From: Xylanimonas oleitrophica
Lineage (GTDB): Bacteria; Actinomycetota; Actinomycetes; Actinomycetales; Cellulomonadaceae
Reading direction: 5' to 3'
NCBI RefSeq assembly: GCF_003244315.1
Contig: NZ_QKWH01000001.1
Span: 733,523-797,522, forward strand
DNA length: 64,000 nucleotides
Shown here: one piece after another, positions 50,029 through 63,887 of the stretch
How positions within the stretch are numbered: position 1 is the stretch's first letter
Layout: each line of letters starts with the position of its first letter
Translations under genes and position numbers: made by a program
Notes under the pieces: model-generated
What the model saw: the letters and a program-made list of their open reading frames with translations, nothing else
Told to the model about the DNA's origin: nothing
Databases searched by the model: none

Positions 50029-51012
50029 TCACGGGAGCAGGAGCACCTTGCCGGTGGTCGCTCGGCCCTCCAGGGCCCGGTGGGCCTCGGCGGCCTCCGC
50101 GAGCGGGTACGTCGCACCGATCCGCACGTCCAGGTCGCCGGAGGCGGCGGCCGCCATGATCTCTCCTGCCCGCCGCTCGAGCTCGGTCCGGGTGGCCGTA
50201 TGGTGCGCGAGGGTGGGGCGGGTCAGGTACAGGGAGCCGCCCGAGTTGAGCCGCTGGGGGTCGAACGGCGGTACCTGGCCGGACGCCCCGCCGAACAGCA
50301 CGAGCGTCCCGCGGGGCCGCAGGCTGGCGAGCGAGGCGTCGAACGTGGCCCTGCCGACGCCGTCGTACACCACGTGGACGCCGGCCCCGTCGGTCAGGTC
50401 GCGGACGACGGCGGGCAGCTGCGTGGCGAGGTCGTCCATGGCGGAGTAGTCGATGGTGTGCGCGGCGCCCGCGGCGCGGGAGAGCGCGGCCTTCTCGGCC
50501 GTGGAGACCGTGGTCAGCACGCGTCCGCCACGGGCCGTGGCGAGCTGGGTGGCCAGCAGGCCGACGCCGCCCGCCCCGGCGGTCAGCAGCACGTCGTGCC
50601 CGGGTGCGACGGCGAACGTGGAGGTGACCAGGTAGTGCGCGGTCATCCCTTGGAGGGGGAGCGCGGCCGCGGTGGTCAGGTCGAGGCCGTCGGGTACGTG
50701 CACAGCGTTGTGCGCGGGGACGAGCGCCAGCTCGGCGTAGCTGCCCGGCGCCTCGTTCCAGGCGACCCGGTCGCCCGGGGCGAACCCTTCGACGCCGTCG
50801 CCCAGCGCCTCGACGACGCCCGCGCCCTCCACGCCGACCACGTGCGGATGGTCCACGGGGTAGACGCCGCTGCGTCGGTAGGTGTCGATGAAGTTCACGC
50901 CGGCGGCGGCCACCCGCACCAGCAGCTCGCCCGGCCCGGGGGCGGGGTCGGGCAGGTCGGTGAGCTCCAGGACGTCGGGGCCGCCCGCGGTGCGGGCCTG
51001 GACTGCGCGCAT
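50029..51012 (-). CDS. NADPH:quinone oxidoreductase, zeta-crystallin-like
   Basis: Medium-chain reductase without zinc ligands. The 327-residue protein has the GroES-like start (GVNFIDTYRRSGVYPVDHPHV), GVEGAGVVEALG, and the NADPH loop LLTAGAGGVGLLATQLA. It transfers electrons from NADPH to quinones. I start it at the ATG (MRAVQART) 7 nt after TAGTCT on the minus strand; an open frame upstream overlaps the divergent GNAT gene. Confidence 0.92.
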   Translation of the reverse strand: MRAVQARTAGGPDVLELTDLPDPAPGPGELLVRVAAAGVNFIDTYRRSGVYPVDHPHVVGVEGAGVVEALGDGVEGFAPGDRVAWNEAPGSYAELALVPAHNAVHVPDGLDLTTAAALPLQGMTAHYLVTSTFAVAPGHDVLLTAGAGGVGLLATQLATARGGRVLTTVSTAEKAALSRAAGAAHTIDYSAMDDLATQLPAVVRDLTDGAGVHVVYDGVGRATFDASLASLRPRGTLVLFGGASGQVPPFDPQRLNSGGSLYLTRPTLAHHTATRTELERRAGEIMAAAASGDLDVRIGATYPLAEAAEAHRALEGRATTGKVLLLP

Positions 51013-51019
51013 GCTCTCG

Positions 51020-51025
51020 AGACTA
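51020..51025 (-). promoter_or_regulatory. -10 hexamer of the quinone reductase gene (leaderless)
   Basis: TAGTCT on the minus strand ends 7 nt before the ATG at 51012. Confidence 0.6.
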
Positions 51026-51091
51026 GCCGCGCGGCGGTCCGGAGGTGATCCCGGTCGCCGGGCGTCGTGGCGGTCCCGGCTGCTGCTTGCA

Positions 51092-51097
51092 TACCCT
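51092..51097 (+). promoter_or_regulatory. -10 hexamer of a GNAT gene (leaderless)
   Basis: TACCCT ends 6 nt before the GTG at 51104. Confidence 0.5.
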
Positions 51098-51103
51098 GCG
51101 GGC

Positions 51104-51676
51104 GTGAGCACCGACAGCAGCACCCGTACCACGCCCGACGGCGACGGCGGAGCCCGGCGTCCGGGCGCCCCTGCGCTGACGGTCCGCCCCGCGACCGAGG
51201 CCGACTGGCCGGCCCTGTGGCCGATCGTCGAGGCGGTGGTGCGGGAAGGGGAGACGTACACCTACCCGATCGACCTGACGAGCGAGGCCGCCCGGGAGCT
51301 GTGGCTCGAGCGGCCGCCGGGTGCGACGGTGCTGGCCGAGGCCGGCGGTGAGGTGCTCGGGACGGCGAAGATGGGCCCGAACCGCCCGGGCAACGGCGCC
51401 CACGTGGGCACCGCGTCGTTCATGGTGGCCCCGCAGGCGCGCGGCCGCGGCGTGGCCCGCGCCCTGGGGGAGCACGTGGTGGCGTGGCACCGGGAGCGGG
51501 GGTATCGCGGCATCCAGTTCAACGCCGTGGTGGAGACCAACGCGGCGGCGGTGCACCTGTGGCGCTCGCTGGGCTTCCGTACCGTGGGGATCGTGCCCGG
51601 GGCGTTCCGCTCGCCGTCGCACGGGTACGTCGGGCTGCGCGTGATGTACCTCGACCTGGTGGGGGAGCAGTCCTAG
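51104..51676 (+). CDS. GNAT family N-acetyltransferase
   Basis: The 190-residue protein has the GNAT fold with [21 protein letters not shown] as the acetyl-CoA loop and [20 protein letters not shown] distal to it, resembling the YjcK/phosphinothricin-type group. The acceptor is unknown. It is transcribed away from the quinone reductase gene and the GTG is placed by the upstream hexamer. Confidence 0.85.
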   Translation: MSTDSSTRTTPDGDGGARRPGAPALTVRPATEADWPALWPIVEAVVREGETYTYPIDLTSEAARELWLERPPGATVLAEAGGEVLGTAKMGPNRPGNGAHVGTASFMVAPQARGRGVARALGEHVVAWHRERGYRGIQFNAVVETNAAAVHLWRSLGFRTVGIVPGAFRSPSHGYVGLRVMYLDLVGEQS

Positions 51677-51736
51677 AGGCTGTGCCTGGGTGGTGCTGCG
51701 CCGACCCTCTCGTCCTGCGGCGCGGCGTAGCAGTCA

Positions 51737-51756
51737 CTATGCATGGGTATGTATAG
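51737..51756. promoter_or_regulatory. Candidate ARG box (ArgR operator) before argC
   Basis: A 20-bp imperfect palindrome with arms CTATGCAT and ATGTATAG (one mismatch) around 4 bp. It overlaps the TATAGT -10 hexamer. It resembles the AT-rich ARG boxes bound by ArgR, and argR is the last gene of this operon. A further ATGCAT lies at 51759-51764. Confidence 0.75.
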
Positions 51757-51757
51757 T
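51752..51757 (+). promoter_or_regulatory. -10 hexamer of argC (leaderless)
   Basis: TATAGT ends 7 nt before the ATG of argC and lies mostly inside the candidate ARG box, so ArgR binding would block RNA polymerase. Confidence 0.7.
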
Positions 51758-51764
51758 CATGCAT

Positions 51765-52838
51765 ATGTCCAGCACGAAGCCGTTCCGCGTCGCCGTCGCG
51801 GGCGCCTCCGGCTACGCCGGGGGCGAGCTCCTGCGCCTCGCCGCCCGCCACCCCCGGCTCGAGGTCGGCACGCTCACGGCGCACAGCAACGCCGGCGCCA
51901 CGCTCGGCAGCGTGCACCCGCACCTGCGCTCCCTGGCCCACCGCCTGCTGGAGCCCACCACCCCCGAGGCGCTCGCGGGCCACGACGTCGTCGTCCTCGC
52001 GCTGCCGCACGGCGCCTCCGCCGAGATCGCGGCACAGCTCCCCGACGACGTCCTGGTGCTCGACCTGGGCGCGGACCACCGGCTCGTCAGCCCCGACGCC
52101 TGGGAGCGGTTCTACGGCTCCGCGCACGCCGGCACCTGGCCCTACGGGCTGCCCGAGCTCCTCCACGGCGACGGCGCCGGGAGCGTGACCGGCCGCCAGC
52201 GGGACCTCCTCGCGGGCGCGAGCCGCATCGCCGTACCCGGCTGCAACGTCACGGCCGTGACCCTGGGCCTGCAGCCCGGGGTCGCCGCCGGCGTGGTCGA
52301 GCCCACCGACGTCGTCGCGGTGCTCGCCAACGGGTACTCCGGCGCCGGGCGCGCGCTCAAGCCGCACCTGCTGGCGAGCGAGGGGCTGGGAGCGGCCGCC
52401 CCGTACGCCGTCGGCGGCACCCACCGGCACGTCCCCGAGATCCAGCAGAACCTGGGCGTGGCCGGAGGCGGCGACGCGACCATCAGCTTCACGCCCACGC
52501 TCGTGCCCATGTCGCGCGGCATCCTCGCCACCGTGACCGCCCGGCTGGCCCCGGGTGTCGCCCCCGACGAGGTCCGCCCCGCGTGGGAGACCGCCTACGC
52601 CGACGAGCCGTTCGTGCACCTGCTGCCCGAAGGGCAGTGGCCGTCGACGGCGATGACGCTCGGCGCCAACGCGGCTCTCGTCCAGGTCGTCGTCGACGCC
52701 GCCGCGGGCCGCGTCGTGACGGTCACCGCGATCGACAACCTCGTCAAGGGCACCGCCGGCGGGGCGATCCAGTCCATGAACCTCGCTCTCGGCCTCGACG
52801 AGACCACCGGCCTGCCCACCGAAGGAGTCGCCCCGTGA
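51765..52838 (+). CDS. argC: N-acetyl-gamma-glutamyl-phosphate reductase ArgC
   Basis: Reduces N-acetylglutamyl phosphate with NADPH. The 357-residue protein has the cofactor loop GASGYAGGE (13-21) and the catalytic Cys160 in [10 protein letters not shown]. The usual signature after the Cys is Y-P/A-T; here it is N-V-T. Later conserved parts ([30 protein letters not shown]) are intact. ATG at 51765 is favoured over one two codons upstream by its distance from TATAGT. It heads the arg operon. Confidence 0.95.
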   Translation: MSSTKPFRVAVAGASGYAGGELLRLAARHPRLEVGTLTAHSNAGATLGSVHPHLRSLAHRLLEPTTPEALAGHDVVVLALPHGASAEIAAQLPDDVLVLDLGADHRLVSPDAWERFYGSAHAGTWPYGLPELLHGDGAGSVTGRQRDLLAGASRIAVPGCNVTAVTLGLQPGVAAGVVEPTDVVAVLANGYSGAGRALKPHLLASEGLGAAAPYAVGGTHRHVPEIQQNLGVAGGGDATISFTPTLVPMSRGILATVTARLAPGVAPDEVRPAWETAYADEPFVHLLPEGQWPSTAMTLGANAALVQVVVDAAAGRVVTVTAIDNLVKGTAGGAIQSMNLALGLDETTGLPTEGVAP

Positions 52839-54094
52839 CGGACCACGCCCCGAGCCCTGCCGTGCAGGCTGTGCCGGCAGATGCTCGTGCCGCCACGCCC
52901 GCCGGCACGATCACCACCCCGCGCGGCTTCCGCGCCGCGGGCGTCGCCGCCGGCCTCAAGACCTCCGGCCGGCCCGACGTCGCGCTCGTCGTCAACGACG
53001 GCCCGCAGCACGTGGCCGCCGCCGTGCTGACCTCCAACCGCGTGCACGCCGCTCCGGTCGCCTGGACGCGGCAGGCGGTCAAGGACGGCGTCGCGCGCGC
53101 CGTCGTCCTCAACTCCGGCGGCGCGAACGCCTGCACCGGCCCCGAGGGCTTCGCCGACACCCACGCCACGGCCGAGCACGTCGCCGCGGCGCTCACCGCG
53201 GCCGGCGTGGGTGCCGACGACGGCGTCGGCGCGGGCGACGTCCTGGTGTGCAGCACCGGCCTCATCGGCGTCCGCCTGCCGATGCCGGCCCTCCTGTCCG
53301 GGGTCGACGCCGCCACCGCGGCGCTCAGCGCCACGGGCGGGGACGCGGCGGCGCACGCCATCATGACCACCGACACCGTCGCCAAGCAGACCCTCCAGGA
53401 GGGGGACGGCTGGAGCGTGGGCGGCATGGCCAAGGGAGCAGGCATGCTCGCCCCGGGCCTGGCCACCATGCTCTGCGTCCTCACCACCGACGCCGCGATC
53501 GACGCCGCCACGGCCGACGCCGTGCTGCGCGCCGCCACCGCGGTGACGTTCGACCGGGTCGACTCCGACGGGTGCATGTCCACCAACGACACCGTCGTGC
53601 TCATGGCGAGCGGGGCGTCGGGGGTGACACCCACGCCGGAGGAGCTGACGGAGGCCGTCACCGCGGCCTGCGCGGACCTGGCCCGCCAGCTCGTCGCCGA
53701 CGCCGAGGGCGCCAGCCACGACATCGCCGTCACCGTGCGGGGCGCCACCACCGAGGACGCCGCCCTCGCGGTCGCCCGGGCCGTCTCCCGCTCCAACCTC
53801 TTCAAGGCTGCGATCTTCGGCAACGACCCCAACTGGGGCCGGGTGCTGTCCGCCGTCGGCACGGTGCCCGAGGACGTCGCACCGTTCGACCCGCTCACGC
53901 TGGACGTCACGATCAACGGCGTCCAGGTCTGCCGCGCGGGTGGCGTGGGCGAGCCCCGCGAGCTCGTCGACCTCGCCTCTGCCCGCGAGGTCGCCGTCGA
54001 CGTCGACCTCCACGCCGGCGACGCCCAGGTCACCCTCTGGACCAACGACCTCACGCACGACTACGTCCACGAGAACAGCGCCTACTCCTCATGA
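52835..54094 (+). CDS. argJ: Glutamate N-acetyltransferase/ornithine acetyltransferase ArgJ
   Basis: Recycles the acetyl group from acetylornithine to glutamate, and in bifunctional forms also uses acetyl-CoA. The 419-residue precursor contains the autocleavage motif [15 protein letters not shown], where the Thr becomes the nucleophile of the beta chain. A 33-residue N-terminal extension precedes [23 protein letters not shown] overlap with argC. Confidence 0.95.
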   Translation: MTDHAPSPAVQAVPADARAATPAGTITTPRGFRAAGVAAGLKTSGRPDVALVVNDGPQHVAAAVLTSNRVHAAPVAWTRQAVKDGVARAVVLNSGGANACTGPEGFADTHATAEHVAAALTAAGVGADDGVGAGDVLVCSTGLIGVRLPMPALLSGVDAATAALSATGGDAAAHAIMTTDTVAKQTLQEGDGWSVGGMAKGAGMLAPGLATMLCVLTTDAAIDAATADAVLRAATAVTFDRVDSDGCMSTNDTVVLMASGASGVTPTPEELTEAVTAACADLARQLVADAEGASHDIAVTVRGATTEDAALAVARAVSRSNLFKAAIFGNDPNWGRVLSAVGTVPEDVAPFDPLTLDVTINGVQVCRAGGVGEPRELVDLASAREVAVDVDLHAGDAQVTLWTNDLTHDYVHENSAYSS

Positions 54095-55091
54095 GCACGG
54101 ACCACAACGGCGTGCTGGACGCCGCCGCCGACGCGTTCGACACCCGCACCGACCTGCGCCCCGACCAGAAGGCCGAGGTGCTCGTCGAGGCCCTGCCCTG
54201 GCTGCAGGAGTTCTCCGGCGCGCTCGTCGTCGTCAAGTACGGCGGCAACGCGATGGTCGACGACGCGCTCAAGGCCGCCTTCGCGCAGGACATGGTGTTC
54301 CTGCGCCAGGTGGGCCTGCGCCCCGTCGTCGTGCACGGCGGGGGCCCCCAGATCAACGCGATGCTCGCCCGCCTCGGCATCCCCAGCGAGTTCCGCGGCG
54401 GCCTGCGCGTCACCACGCCCGAGGCGATGGAGGTCGTCCGGATGGTGCTCACCGGCCAGGTGGGCCGCGAGCTGGTGGGCCTGGTCAACGCCCACGGCCC
54501 GCTCGCCGTGGGCCTGTCCGGGGAGGACGGCGGCCTCTTCCGTGCCACCCGGCGCACGGCCGTCGTCGACGGCGAGCCCGTCGACGTCGGCCTGGTCGGT
54601 GACGTCACCGGCGTCAACCCGTCCGCGGTGCAGGACATCCTCGACGCCGGCCGCATCCCCGTCGTCTCCACGATCGCGCCCGACGTCGAGGACCCCACGC
54701 AGGTGCTCAACGTCAACGCCGACACCGCGGCCTCGGCGCTCGCGGTCGCGCTCGGCGCCAAGAAGCTCATCGTGCTGACCGACGTCGAAGGGCTGTACAC
54801 CTCGTGGCCCGACCGGTCGTCGCTGGTGGAGCAGATCACCGCCGGCGACCTGGCGGCGCTGCTGCCGTCCCTCGAGGCGGGCATGGTCCCGAAGATGGAG
54901 GCGTGCCTGCGCGCCGTCGAGGGCGGCGTGCCGGCCGCCACCGTGATCGACGGGCGTCAGCCGCACTCGGTGCTGCTCGAGGTCTTCACCACGCGGGGCA
55001 ACGGCACGATGGTCGTGCCGGGCGAGGCTGCCGGGTCGGCGGTTCCCGGGCCCGTGAGCACGGCCACCACGACGACGGAAGGAGCGGTCCT

Positions 55092-55095
<4 letters not shown>
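54091..55095 (+). CDS. argB: Acetylglutamate kinase ArgB
   Basis: Phosphorylates N-acetylglutamate and is often feedback-inhibited by arginine. The 334-residue protein has the amino acid kinase motifs [44 protein letters not shown] and VPKMEAC. An N-terminal helix ([19 protein letters not shown]) of the type linked to arginine inhibition is present. A ~25-residue Thr/Ala-rich C-terminal tail is extra. ATGA overlap with argJ. Confidence 0.96.
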
Positions 55096-57924
<2,829 letters not shown>

Positions 57925-57978
57925 GCGCCGCCGTCCTGACAGACTTCCCCCGAACCACTGACGAAGAGAGAGACCCTC

Positions 57979-59208
57979 ATGACTGATCGCGTCGTGCTCG
58001 CCTACTCGGGCGGCCTGGACACCTCCGTGGCCATCGGCTGGATCGCCGAGGCCACCGGCGCCGAGGTGGTGGCCGTCGCCGTCGACGTCGGCCAGGGCGG
58101 CGAGGACATGAACGTCATCCGCCAGCGCGCCCTGGACTGCGGTGCGGTGGAGGCGTACGTCGCCGACGCTCGCGACGAGTTCGCCGCCGAGTACTGCATG
58201 CCCGCCCTGCGGGCCAACGCCCTGTACGAGGGCCGCTACCCGCTGGTCTCGGCGCTGAGCCGGCCCGTGATCGTCAAGCACATGGTGCGTGCCGCGCGCC
58301 AGTTCGGGGCCACCACCGTGGCGCACGGGTGCACGGGCAAGGGCAACGACCAGGTCCGCTTCGAGGTGGCGACGACGTCGCTCGCTCCCGACCTGAAGAC
58401 GATCGCCCCGGTGCGCGACCTGGCGCTCACGCGCGAGAAGGCCATCGACTACGCCGAGAAGCACAGCCTGCCGATCGCCACCACCAAGAAGAACCCGTTC
58501 TCGATCGACCAGAACGTGTGGGGCCGGGCCGTCGAGACGGGCTTCCTCGAGGACATCTGGAACGGGCCCACGAAGGACGTCTACTCCTACACGGACGACC
58601 CGACGTTCCCGCCGGTGGCCGACGAGGTCGTCATCACGTTCGAGCAGGGGGTGCCGGTGGCGCTCGACGGCGTCCCCGTGACGCCGCTGCAGGCCATCCA
58701 GGAGATGAACCGCCGGGCGGGCGCCCAGGGCGTGGGCCGGATCGACATCGTCGAGGACCGCCTGGTGGGCATCAAGTCCCGGGAGGTGTACGAGGCGCCG
58801 GGCGCCATCGCCCTGATCGCGGCGCACCAGGAGCTGGAGAACGTGACGCTCGAGCGCGAGCAGGCACGCTTCAAGCGCGGCGTCGAGCAGCGCTGGGCGG
58901 AGCTGGTCTACGACGCGATGTGGTTCTCCCCGCTGAAGCGCTCGCTCGACGTCTTCATCGACGACACGCAGCGGTACGTCTCGGGCGACGTGCGCATGGT
59001 GCTGCACGGCGGCCGTGCCACGGTGACCGGCCGCCGCTCGGAGGCGAGCCTGTACGACTTCAACCTCGCCACCTACGACGAGGGCGACTCGTTCGACCAG
59101 TCGCAGGCCAAGGGCTTCATCGAGATCTACGGCCTGACGGCCAAGCTCGCCGCGGCCCGCGACGTGAAGTTCGGCCAGGGCGTGGACCTCGGCGTCGGAG
59201 AGCTCTGA
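57979..59208 (+). CDS. argG: Argininosuccinate synthase ArgG
   Basis: Joins citrulline and aspartate with ATP. The 409-residue protein has the N-type ATP pyrophosphatase loop [14 protein letters not shown] and [14 protein letters not shown], and is full length. GAAGAGAGAGAC precedes the ATG. A 54-bp gap after argR holds CAGACT as a weak -10 candidate, but no ARG box as clear as that at argC. Confidence 0.96.
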   Translation: MTDRVVLAYSGGLDTSVAIGWIAEATGAEVVAVAVDVGQGGEDMNVIRQRALDCGAVEAYVADARDEFAAEYCMPALRANALYEGRYPLVSALSRPVIVKHMVRAARQFGATTVAHGCTGKGNDQVRFEVATTSLAPDLKTIAPVRDLALTREKAIDYAEKHSLPIATTKKNPFSIDQNVWGRAVETGFLEDIWNGPTKDVYSYTDDPTFPPVADEVVITFEQGVPVALDGVPVTPLQAIQEMNRRAGAQGVGRIDIVEDRLVGIKSREVYEAPGAIALIAAHQELENVTLEREQARFKRGVEQRWAELVYDAMWFSPLKRSLDVFIDDTQRYVSGDVRMVLHGGRATVTGRRSEASLYDFNLATYDEGDSFDQSQAKGFIEIYGLTAKLAAARDVKFGQGVDLGVGEL

Positions 59209-60672
<1,464 letters not shown>

Positions 60673-60679
60673 GGCGCGG

Positions 60680-61294
60680 GTGAGCGTCGGTCCCGACGTG
60701 CTGGACGCGCTGGTGGCCCGGGCCCTGGAGGCCCGGGCCACCAGCACGTCGGCGCACCCGTTCCTCGTCGTGCTCGACGGCCCGGCCGGTTCGGGCAAGA
60801 CGACGCTGGCGGCGCAGCTCGCGCCGCGCCTGGGGGAGGCGGAGCCTGCCCCGGTGGTCCACATGGACGATCTCTACGAGGGCTGGGAGGCGGGGCCCGA
60901 CGGCGGTGCGGCGCGGTTCGCACAGTGGGTCCTGGAGCCCTTCGCGGAGGGGCGTGCGGGCCGTTACCGGCGCTACGACTGGGGGGCGGGCCGCTACGCC
61001 GAGGAGCACGAGGTGCCGCGGGCACCGTTCGTGGTGGTCGAGGGGTGCGGTGCGGGTGCCCGGGGCGTCGACGCGGTGCCGCGGCTGCTGGTCTGGGTGG
61101 AGGCCGACGACGCCGAGCGCCTGCGGCGGGGGCTGGAGCGTGACGGTCACGAGGCCCGCGCGCACTGGCTGGCCTGGATGGCGGACGAGGCGGACCACTA
61201 CGTGCGCGAGCGCACGCGGGAGCGGGCCGACGTCCTGATCGACGGGTACGGCCGTGCGCTGGCGGGCCTGCCGACAGGCGGGGCGGGCCGCTGA
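60680..61294 (+). CDS. P-loop nucleoside kinase-like protein
   Basis: The 204-residue protein has a Walker A loop LDGPAGSGKTTLA (about residues 32-44), VVHMDDLYEGW and a lid-like region (ERDGHEARAHWLAWMADEADHY), the layout of uridine kinase-like proteins. The substrate is unknown. The GTG is seven bases after argH. A perfect 16-bp inverted repeat lies inside codons 11-22, before the P-loop. Confidence 0.8.
   Translation: MSVGPDVLDALVARALEARATSTSAHPFLVVLDGPAGSGKTTLAAQLAPRLGEAEPAPVVHMDDLYEGWEAGPDGGAARFAQWVLEPFAEGRAGRYRRYDWGAGRYAEEHEVPRAPFVVVEGCGAGARGVDAVPRLLVWVEADDAERLRRGLERDGHEARAHWLAWMADEADHYVRERTRERADVLIDGYGRALAGLPTGGAGR
60709..60745 (+). terminator. 16-bp perfect hairpin inside the kinase gene start
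   Basis: Arms 60709-60724 and 60730-60745 are perfectly complementary with a 5-nt loop, 37 bases after the argH stop. It could terminate part of the argGH transcript, while still coding for residues of the kinase N terminus. Confidence 0.55.
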
Positions 61295-61353
61295 CGCGCA
61301 CCGAGCGCGTCGTGCCGGTCCGCTCTGGGGTTGCGGTCGTGCCGTCCGGCGTC

Positions 61354-61373
61354 GTGCCCGTCGCGCCGGGCAC
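61354..61373 (+). terminator. Weak hairpin after the kinase gene
   Basis: GTGCCCG and CGGGCAC arms of 7 bp around a 6-nt loop, in the 129-bp gap before the glycosylase gene. Confidence 0.35.
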
Positions 61374-61410
61374 GGCGCGGGGCGGGCAGCCCTCGGGCCT
61401 GCACGGGCGG

Positions 61411-61416
61411 TAACGT
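61411..61416 (+). promoter_or_regulatory. -10 hexamer of the glycosylase gene (leaderless)
   Basis: TAACGT ends 7 nt before the ATG at 61424. Confidence 0.55.
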
Positions 61417-61423
61417 CGTCCGG

Positions 61424-62098
61424 ATGACGACGCCAGCGACCGACGAGCACGGCGGACCGGTCCTGGGCGAGGTCCGGGACCGTCAGTGGTACGCCCGGAG
61501 CGTGCACGAGGTCGTGCGCGACCTGCTGGGCGCCCACCTCGTGCGGCGCACCCCCGAGGGGTCGGTGACGCTGCGGCTCACCGAGGTCGAGGCCTACGAC
61601 GGCGCCCACGACCCGGGGTCGCACGCCTACCGCGGGCGCAGCGCCCGCAACGCCACGATGTTCGGCGAGCCGGGCCGGCTGTACGTCTACCGTCACCTGG
61701 GGCTGCACCACTGCGTGAACGTGGTGTGCGGTCCGCGGGGCCAGGCGTCGGCGGTGCTGCTGCGCGCGGGGGAGGTGGTCGACGGCGCCGCTCTCGCCCG
61801 AGCGCGGCGGGAGACCGCGGGGGTCTGCCGCTCGGACCGGCAGATCGCGCAGGGGCCTGGTCGTCTCACCGTGGCGCTCGCGCTGACTCTGGCCGACGAC
61901 GGGGCTGACGTGACGGACCCGGACGGCGACGTCGTGCTGGTGGTACCGGGGGAGCGGCCGCAGGGCGTGGTCGAGGTGGGCCCGCGTGTGGGTGTGAGCG
62001 GTGAGGGTGGCCGGGCGGACCTCTTCCCGTGGCGGTACTGGCTCGCCGGCGAGCCCACGGTGTCGGCGTACCGGGCCGTGACGGCGCGGCGGCGCTGA
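61424..62098 (+). CDS. DNA-3-methyladenine glycosylase (Aag/MPG family)
   Basis: Base-excision repair enzyme that removes alkylated purines. The 224-residue protein matches the Aag fold: VRDLLGAHLVRRTPEG, the catalytic region LTEVEAYDGAHDPGSHAYRG, NATMFGEPGRLYVYRHLGLH, and QGPGRLTVALAL. The ATG placed by the TAACGT hexamer gives a normal length; the frame is open for 31 more codons upstream. Confidence 0.92.
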   Translation: MTTPATDEHGGPVLGEVRDRQWYARSVHEVVRDLLGAHLVRRTPEGSVTLRLTEVEAYDGAHDPGSHAYRGRSARNATMFGEPGRLYVYRHLGLHHCVNVVCGPRGQASAVLLRAGEVVDGAALARARRETAGVCRSDRQIAQGPGRLTVALALTLADDGADVTDPDGDVVLVVPGERPQGVVEVGPRVGVSGEGGRADLFPWRYWLAGEPTVSAYRAVTARRR

Positions 62099-62240
62099 GC
62101 CCCCGGGCGCGCTGGCGCCGAGGGCGGCCGCGGCGGTGGGCCGCGCCGTCGCGAGACGACGGCGGGTCCCGTGGTCGTCGTCGGGCAGACTAGGACCGGC
62201 GGCCCGCCCGGGCCGTGGGACCTATCAAGGAGCGACAACG

Positions 62241-63500
62241 GTGACCGACGTTCTCGACGAGCTGCACTGGCGGGGCCTGGTGGCGCAGACCACCGACGAG
62301 GCCGCGCTGCGTTCTGCGCTGGCCGAGGGCCCGATCACCTATTACGCGGGATTCGACCCGACGGCGCAGAGCCTGCACGTCGGACACATGGTGCAGCTGC
62401 TCAACATGCGTCGTCTCCAGCTCGCCGGGCACCGGCCCCTGGCGCTCGTCGGTGGCGCGACGGGCCTGATCGGTGACCCGCGCCCGACGACCGAGCGCTC
62501 GATGCAGTCGCGTGACGTCGTGGCGGAGTGGGTGGAGAGGATCCGCGGGCAGATCGAGCCGTTCCTCGACTTCGAGGGCGCCTCGGCGGCGCGGATGGTG
62601 AACAACCTCGACTGGACGGGTCAGATGTCGGCGATCGACTTCCTGCGGGACGTCGGCCGGCACTTCCGTGTGGGCACGATGATCTCGAAGGACATCGTGG
62701 CGCGGCGGCTGCAGTCGGACGAGGGCATCAGCTTCACCGAGTTCAGCTACCAGGTGCTGCAGGGCATGGACTTCCGGGAGCTGTACACGCGGTACGGGTG
62801 CACGCTGCAGCTCGGCGGCAGCGACCAGTGGGGCAACCTGCTCTCGGGCGTCGAGCTGATCCGCAAGACGGAAGGTGTGGCCGCCCACGCGATGACGTCC
62901 CCGCTCATCACCAAGGCGGACGGCACCAAGATGGGCAAGTCCGAGGGCGGTGCGGTGTGGCTCGACCCCGAGCTCACGAGCCCGTACGCCTTCTACCAGT
63001 TCTGGCTCAACCAGGCCGACGCGGACGTGGTGAAGTACCTCAAGGTCTTCACGTTCCGTTCCCGCGAGGAGATCGGCGAGCTCGAGCAGGCGGTGGCCGA
63101 GCGCCCGTTCGCGCGCGAGGCGCAGCGCGCGCTCGCCGGCGACCTGACCACGCTGGTGCACGGCCAGGGGGCCACCGACGCGGTGATCGCGGCGAGCCAG
63201 GCCCTGTTCGGGAAGGGGGAGCTGCGCGACCTGGACGAGCCCACCCTCGCCGGCGCGGTGGCGGAGCTTCCGCGCACGACGGCGAAGGCGGGGGACCTGC
63301 TGGTCGACGTCTTCGTGGGGGCGGGCCTGGTGGACTCGAGGTCGGCCGCGCGCCGGGCGGTGGCCGAGGGCGGTGCCTACGTCAACAACGTGAAGGTGAC
63401 CTCGGACGAGCAGGAGCTGACGGCCGCGGACCTGCTCCACGGCCGCTACGCCGTGCTGCGACGCGGCAAGCGGACGCTGGCGGTGGCCGCCGCGGGGTGA
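62241..63500 (+). CDS. tyrS: Tyrosyl-tRNA synthetase TyrS
   Basis: Class I synthetase of 419 residues with the HIGH motif as HVGHM, KMSKS as KMGKS, the tyrosine site GGSDQWGN and a C-terminal S4 domain (SRSAARRAVAEGGAYVNNVK). The GTG is eight bases after AAGGAG. The ~140-bp gap upstream contains CAGACT at 62186-62191 as a possible -10 and a short GC hairpin before the ribosome site, but no T-box. Confidence 0.96.
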   Translation: MTDVLDELHWRGLVAQTTDEAALRSALAEGPITYYAGFDPTAQSLHVGHMVQLLNMRRLQLAGHRPLALVGGATGLIGDPRPTTERSMQSRDVVAEWVERIRGQIEPFLDFEGASAARMVNNLDWTGQMSAIDFLRDVGRHFRVGTMISKDIVARRLQSDEGISFTEFSYQVLQGMDFRELYTRYGCTLQLGGSDQWGNLLSGVELIRKTEGVAAHAMTSPLITKADGTKMGKSEGGAVWLDPELTSPYAFYQFWLNQADADVVKYLKVFTFRSREEIGELEQAVAERPFAREAQRALAGDLTTLVHGQGATDAVIAASQALFGKGELRDLDEPTLAGAVAELPRTTAKAGDLLVDVFVGAGLVDSRSAARRAVAEGGAYVNNVKVTSDEQELTAADLLHGRYAVLRRGKRTLAVAAAG

Positions 63501-63542
63501 CCCGTGCCGGGACCGCCCCGCGGCTCCCGCACGGAGGTCGAG

Positions 63543-63558
63543 GGGCGGGATCCCGCCC
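63543..63558. repeat. 16-bp perfect palindrome after tyrS
   Basis: GGGCGGGATCCCGCCC is its own reverse complement, 42 bp after the tyrS stop and just before the main terminator. Confidence 0.6.
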
Positions 63559-63567
63559 GAGGTGCTG

Positions 63568-63601
63568 CAGAGGGCTCCGGCGACATCGCCGGAGCCCTCT
63601 G
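63568..63601 (+). terminator. Terminator of tyrS
   Basis: Perfect 16-bp arms (63568-63583 and 63586-63601) around a 2-nt centre form a strong hairpin. It isolates tyrS from the rRNA promoters that follow. The stretch 63602-63675 holds nothing else I recognise. Confidence 0.8.
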
Positions 63602-63675
63602 TCGTCCGGCTGGCGTGGCCGGAACCGGCCCTGACCTGCGACGACACCGTCCGTGACAGACGGCGGCCTGCGGAT

Positions 63676-63704
63676 TTGGCAGCACCCGCCGACCCGTGTA
63701 ATGT
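63676..63704 (+). promoter_or_regulatory. rRNA operon promoter P1
   Basis: TTGGCA (63676-63681), 17-bp spacer and TAATGT (63699-63704) form a near-consensus housekeeping promoter, quite unlike the -10-only promoters elsewhere in the window. Confidence 0.8.
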
Positions 63705-63851
63705 TCTCGGAGTTCGCCCGGCAGGGAGGAACGGACACCGCGAGGTGGCCGGGCCCGCCAGGCGGTCCACCACTCACCTTCACAGGGGCGTTCTGCGCCC
63801 AGGAGTGGGCCGGACCACTCTCCGACGGAGATCGAGACGCTCGCGAGGGCG

Positions 63852-63881
63852 TTGAGAGCAGCGGAGAGAGTCTGGTAAGGT
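63852..63881 (+). promoter_or_regulatory. rRNA operon promoter P2
   Basis: TTGAGA (63852-63857), 18-bp spacer and TAAGGT (63876-63881) make a second promoter 177 bp downstream of P1. Confidence 0.65.
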
Positions 63882-63887
63882 TGAAGA

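Noticed and set aside
62099..62240. tyrS upstream region searched for a T-box leader
   Set aside because: No specifier loop or T-box sequence is visible, and the gap is too short.
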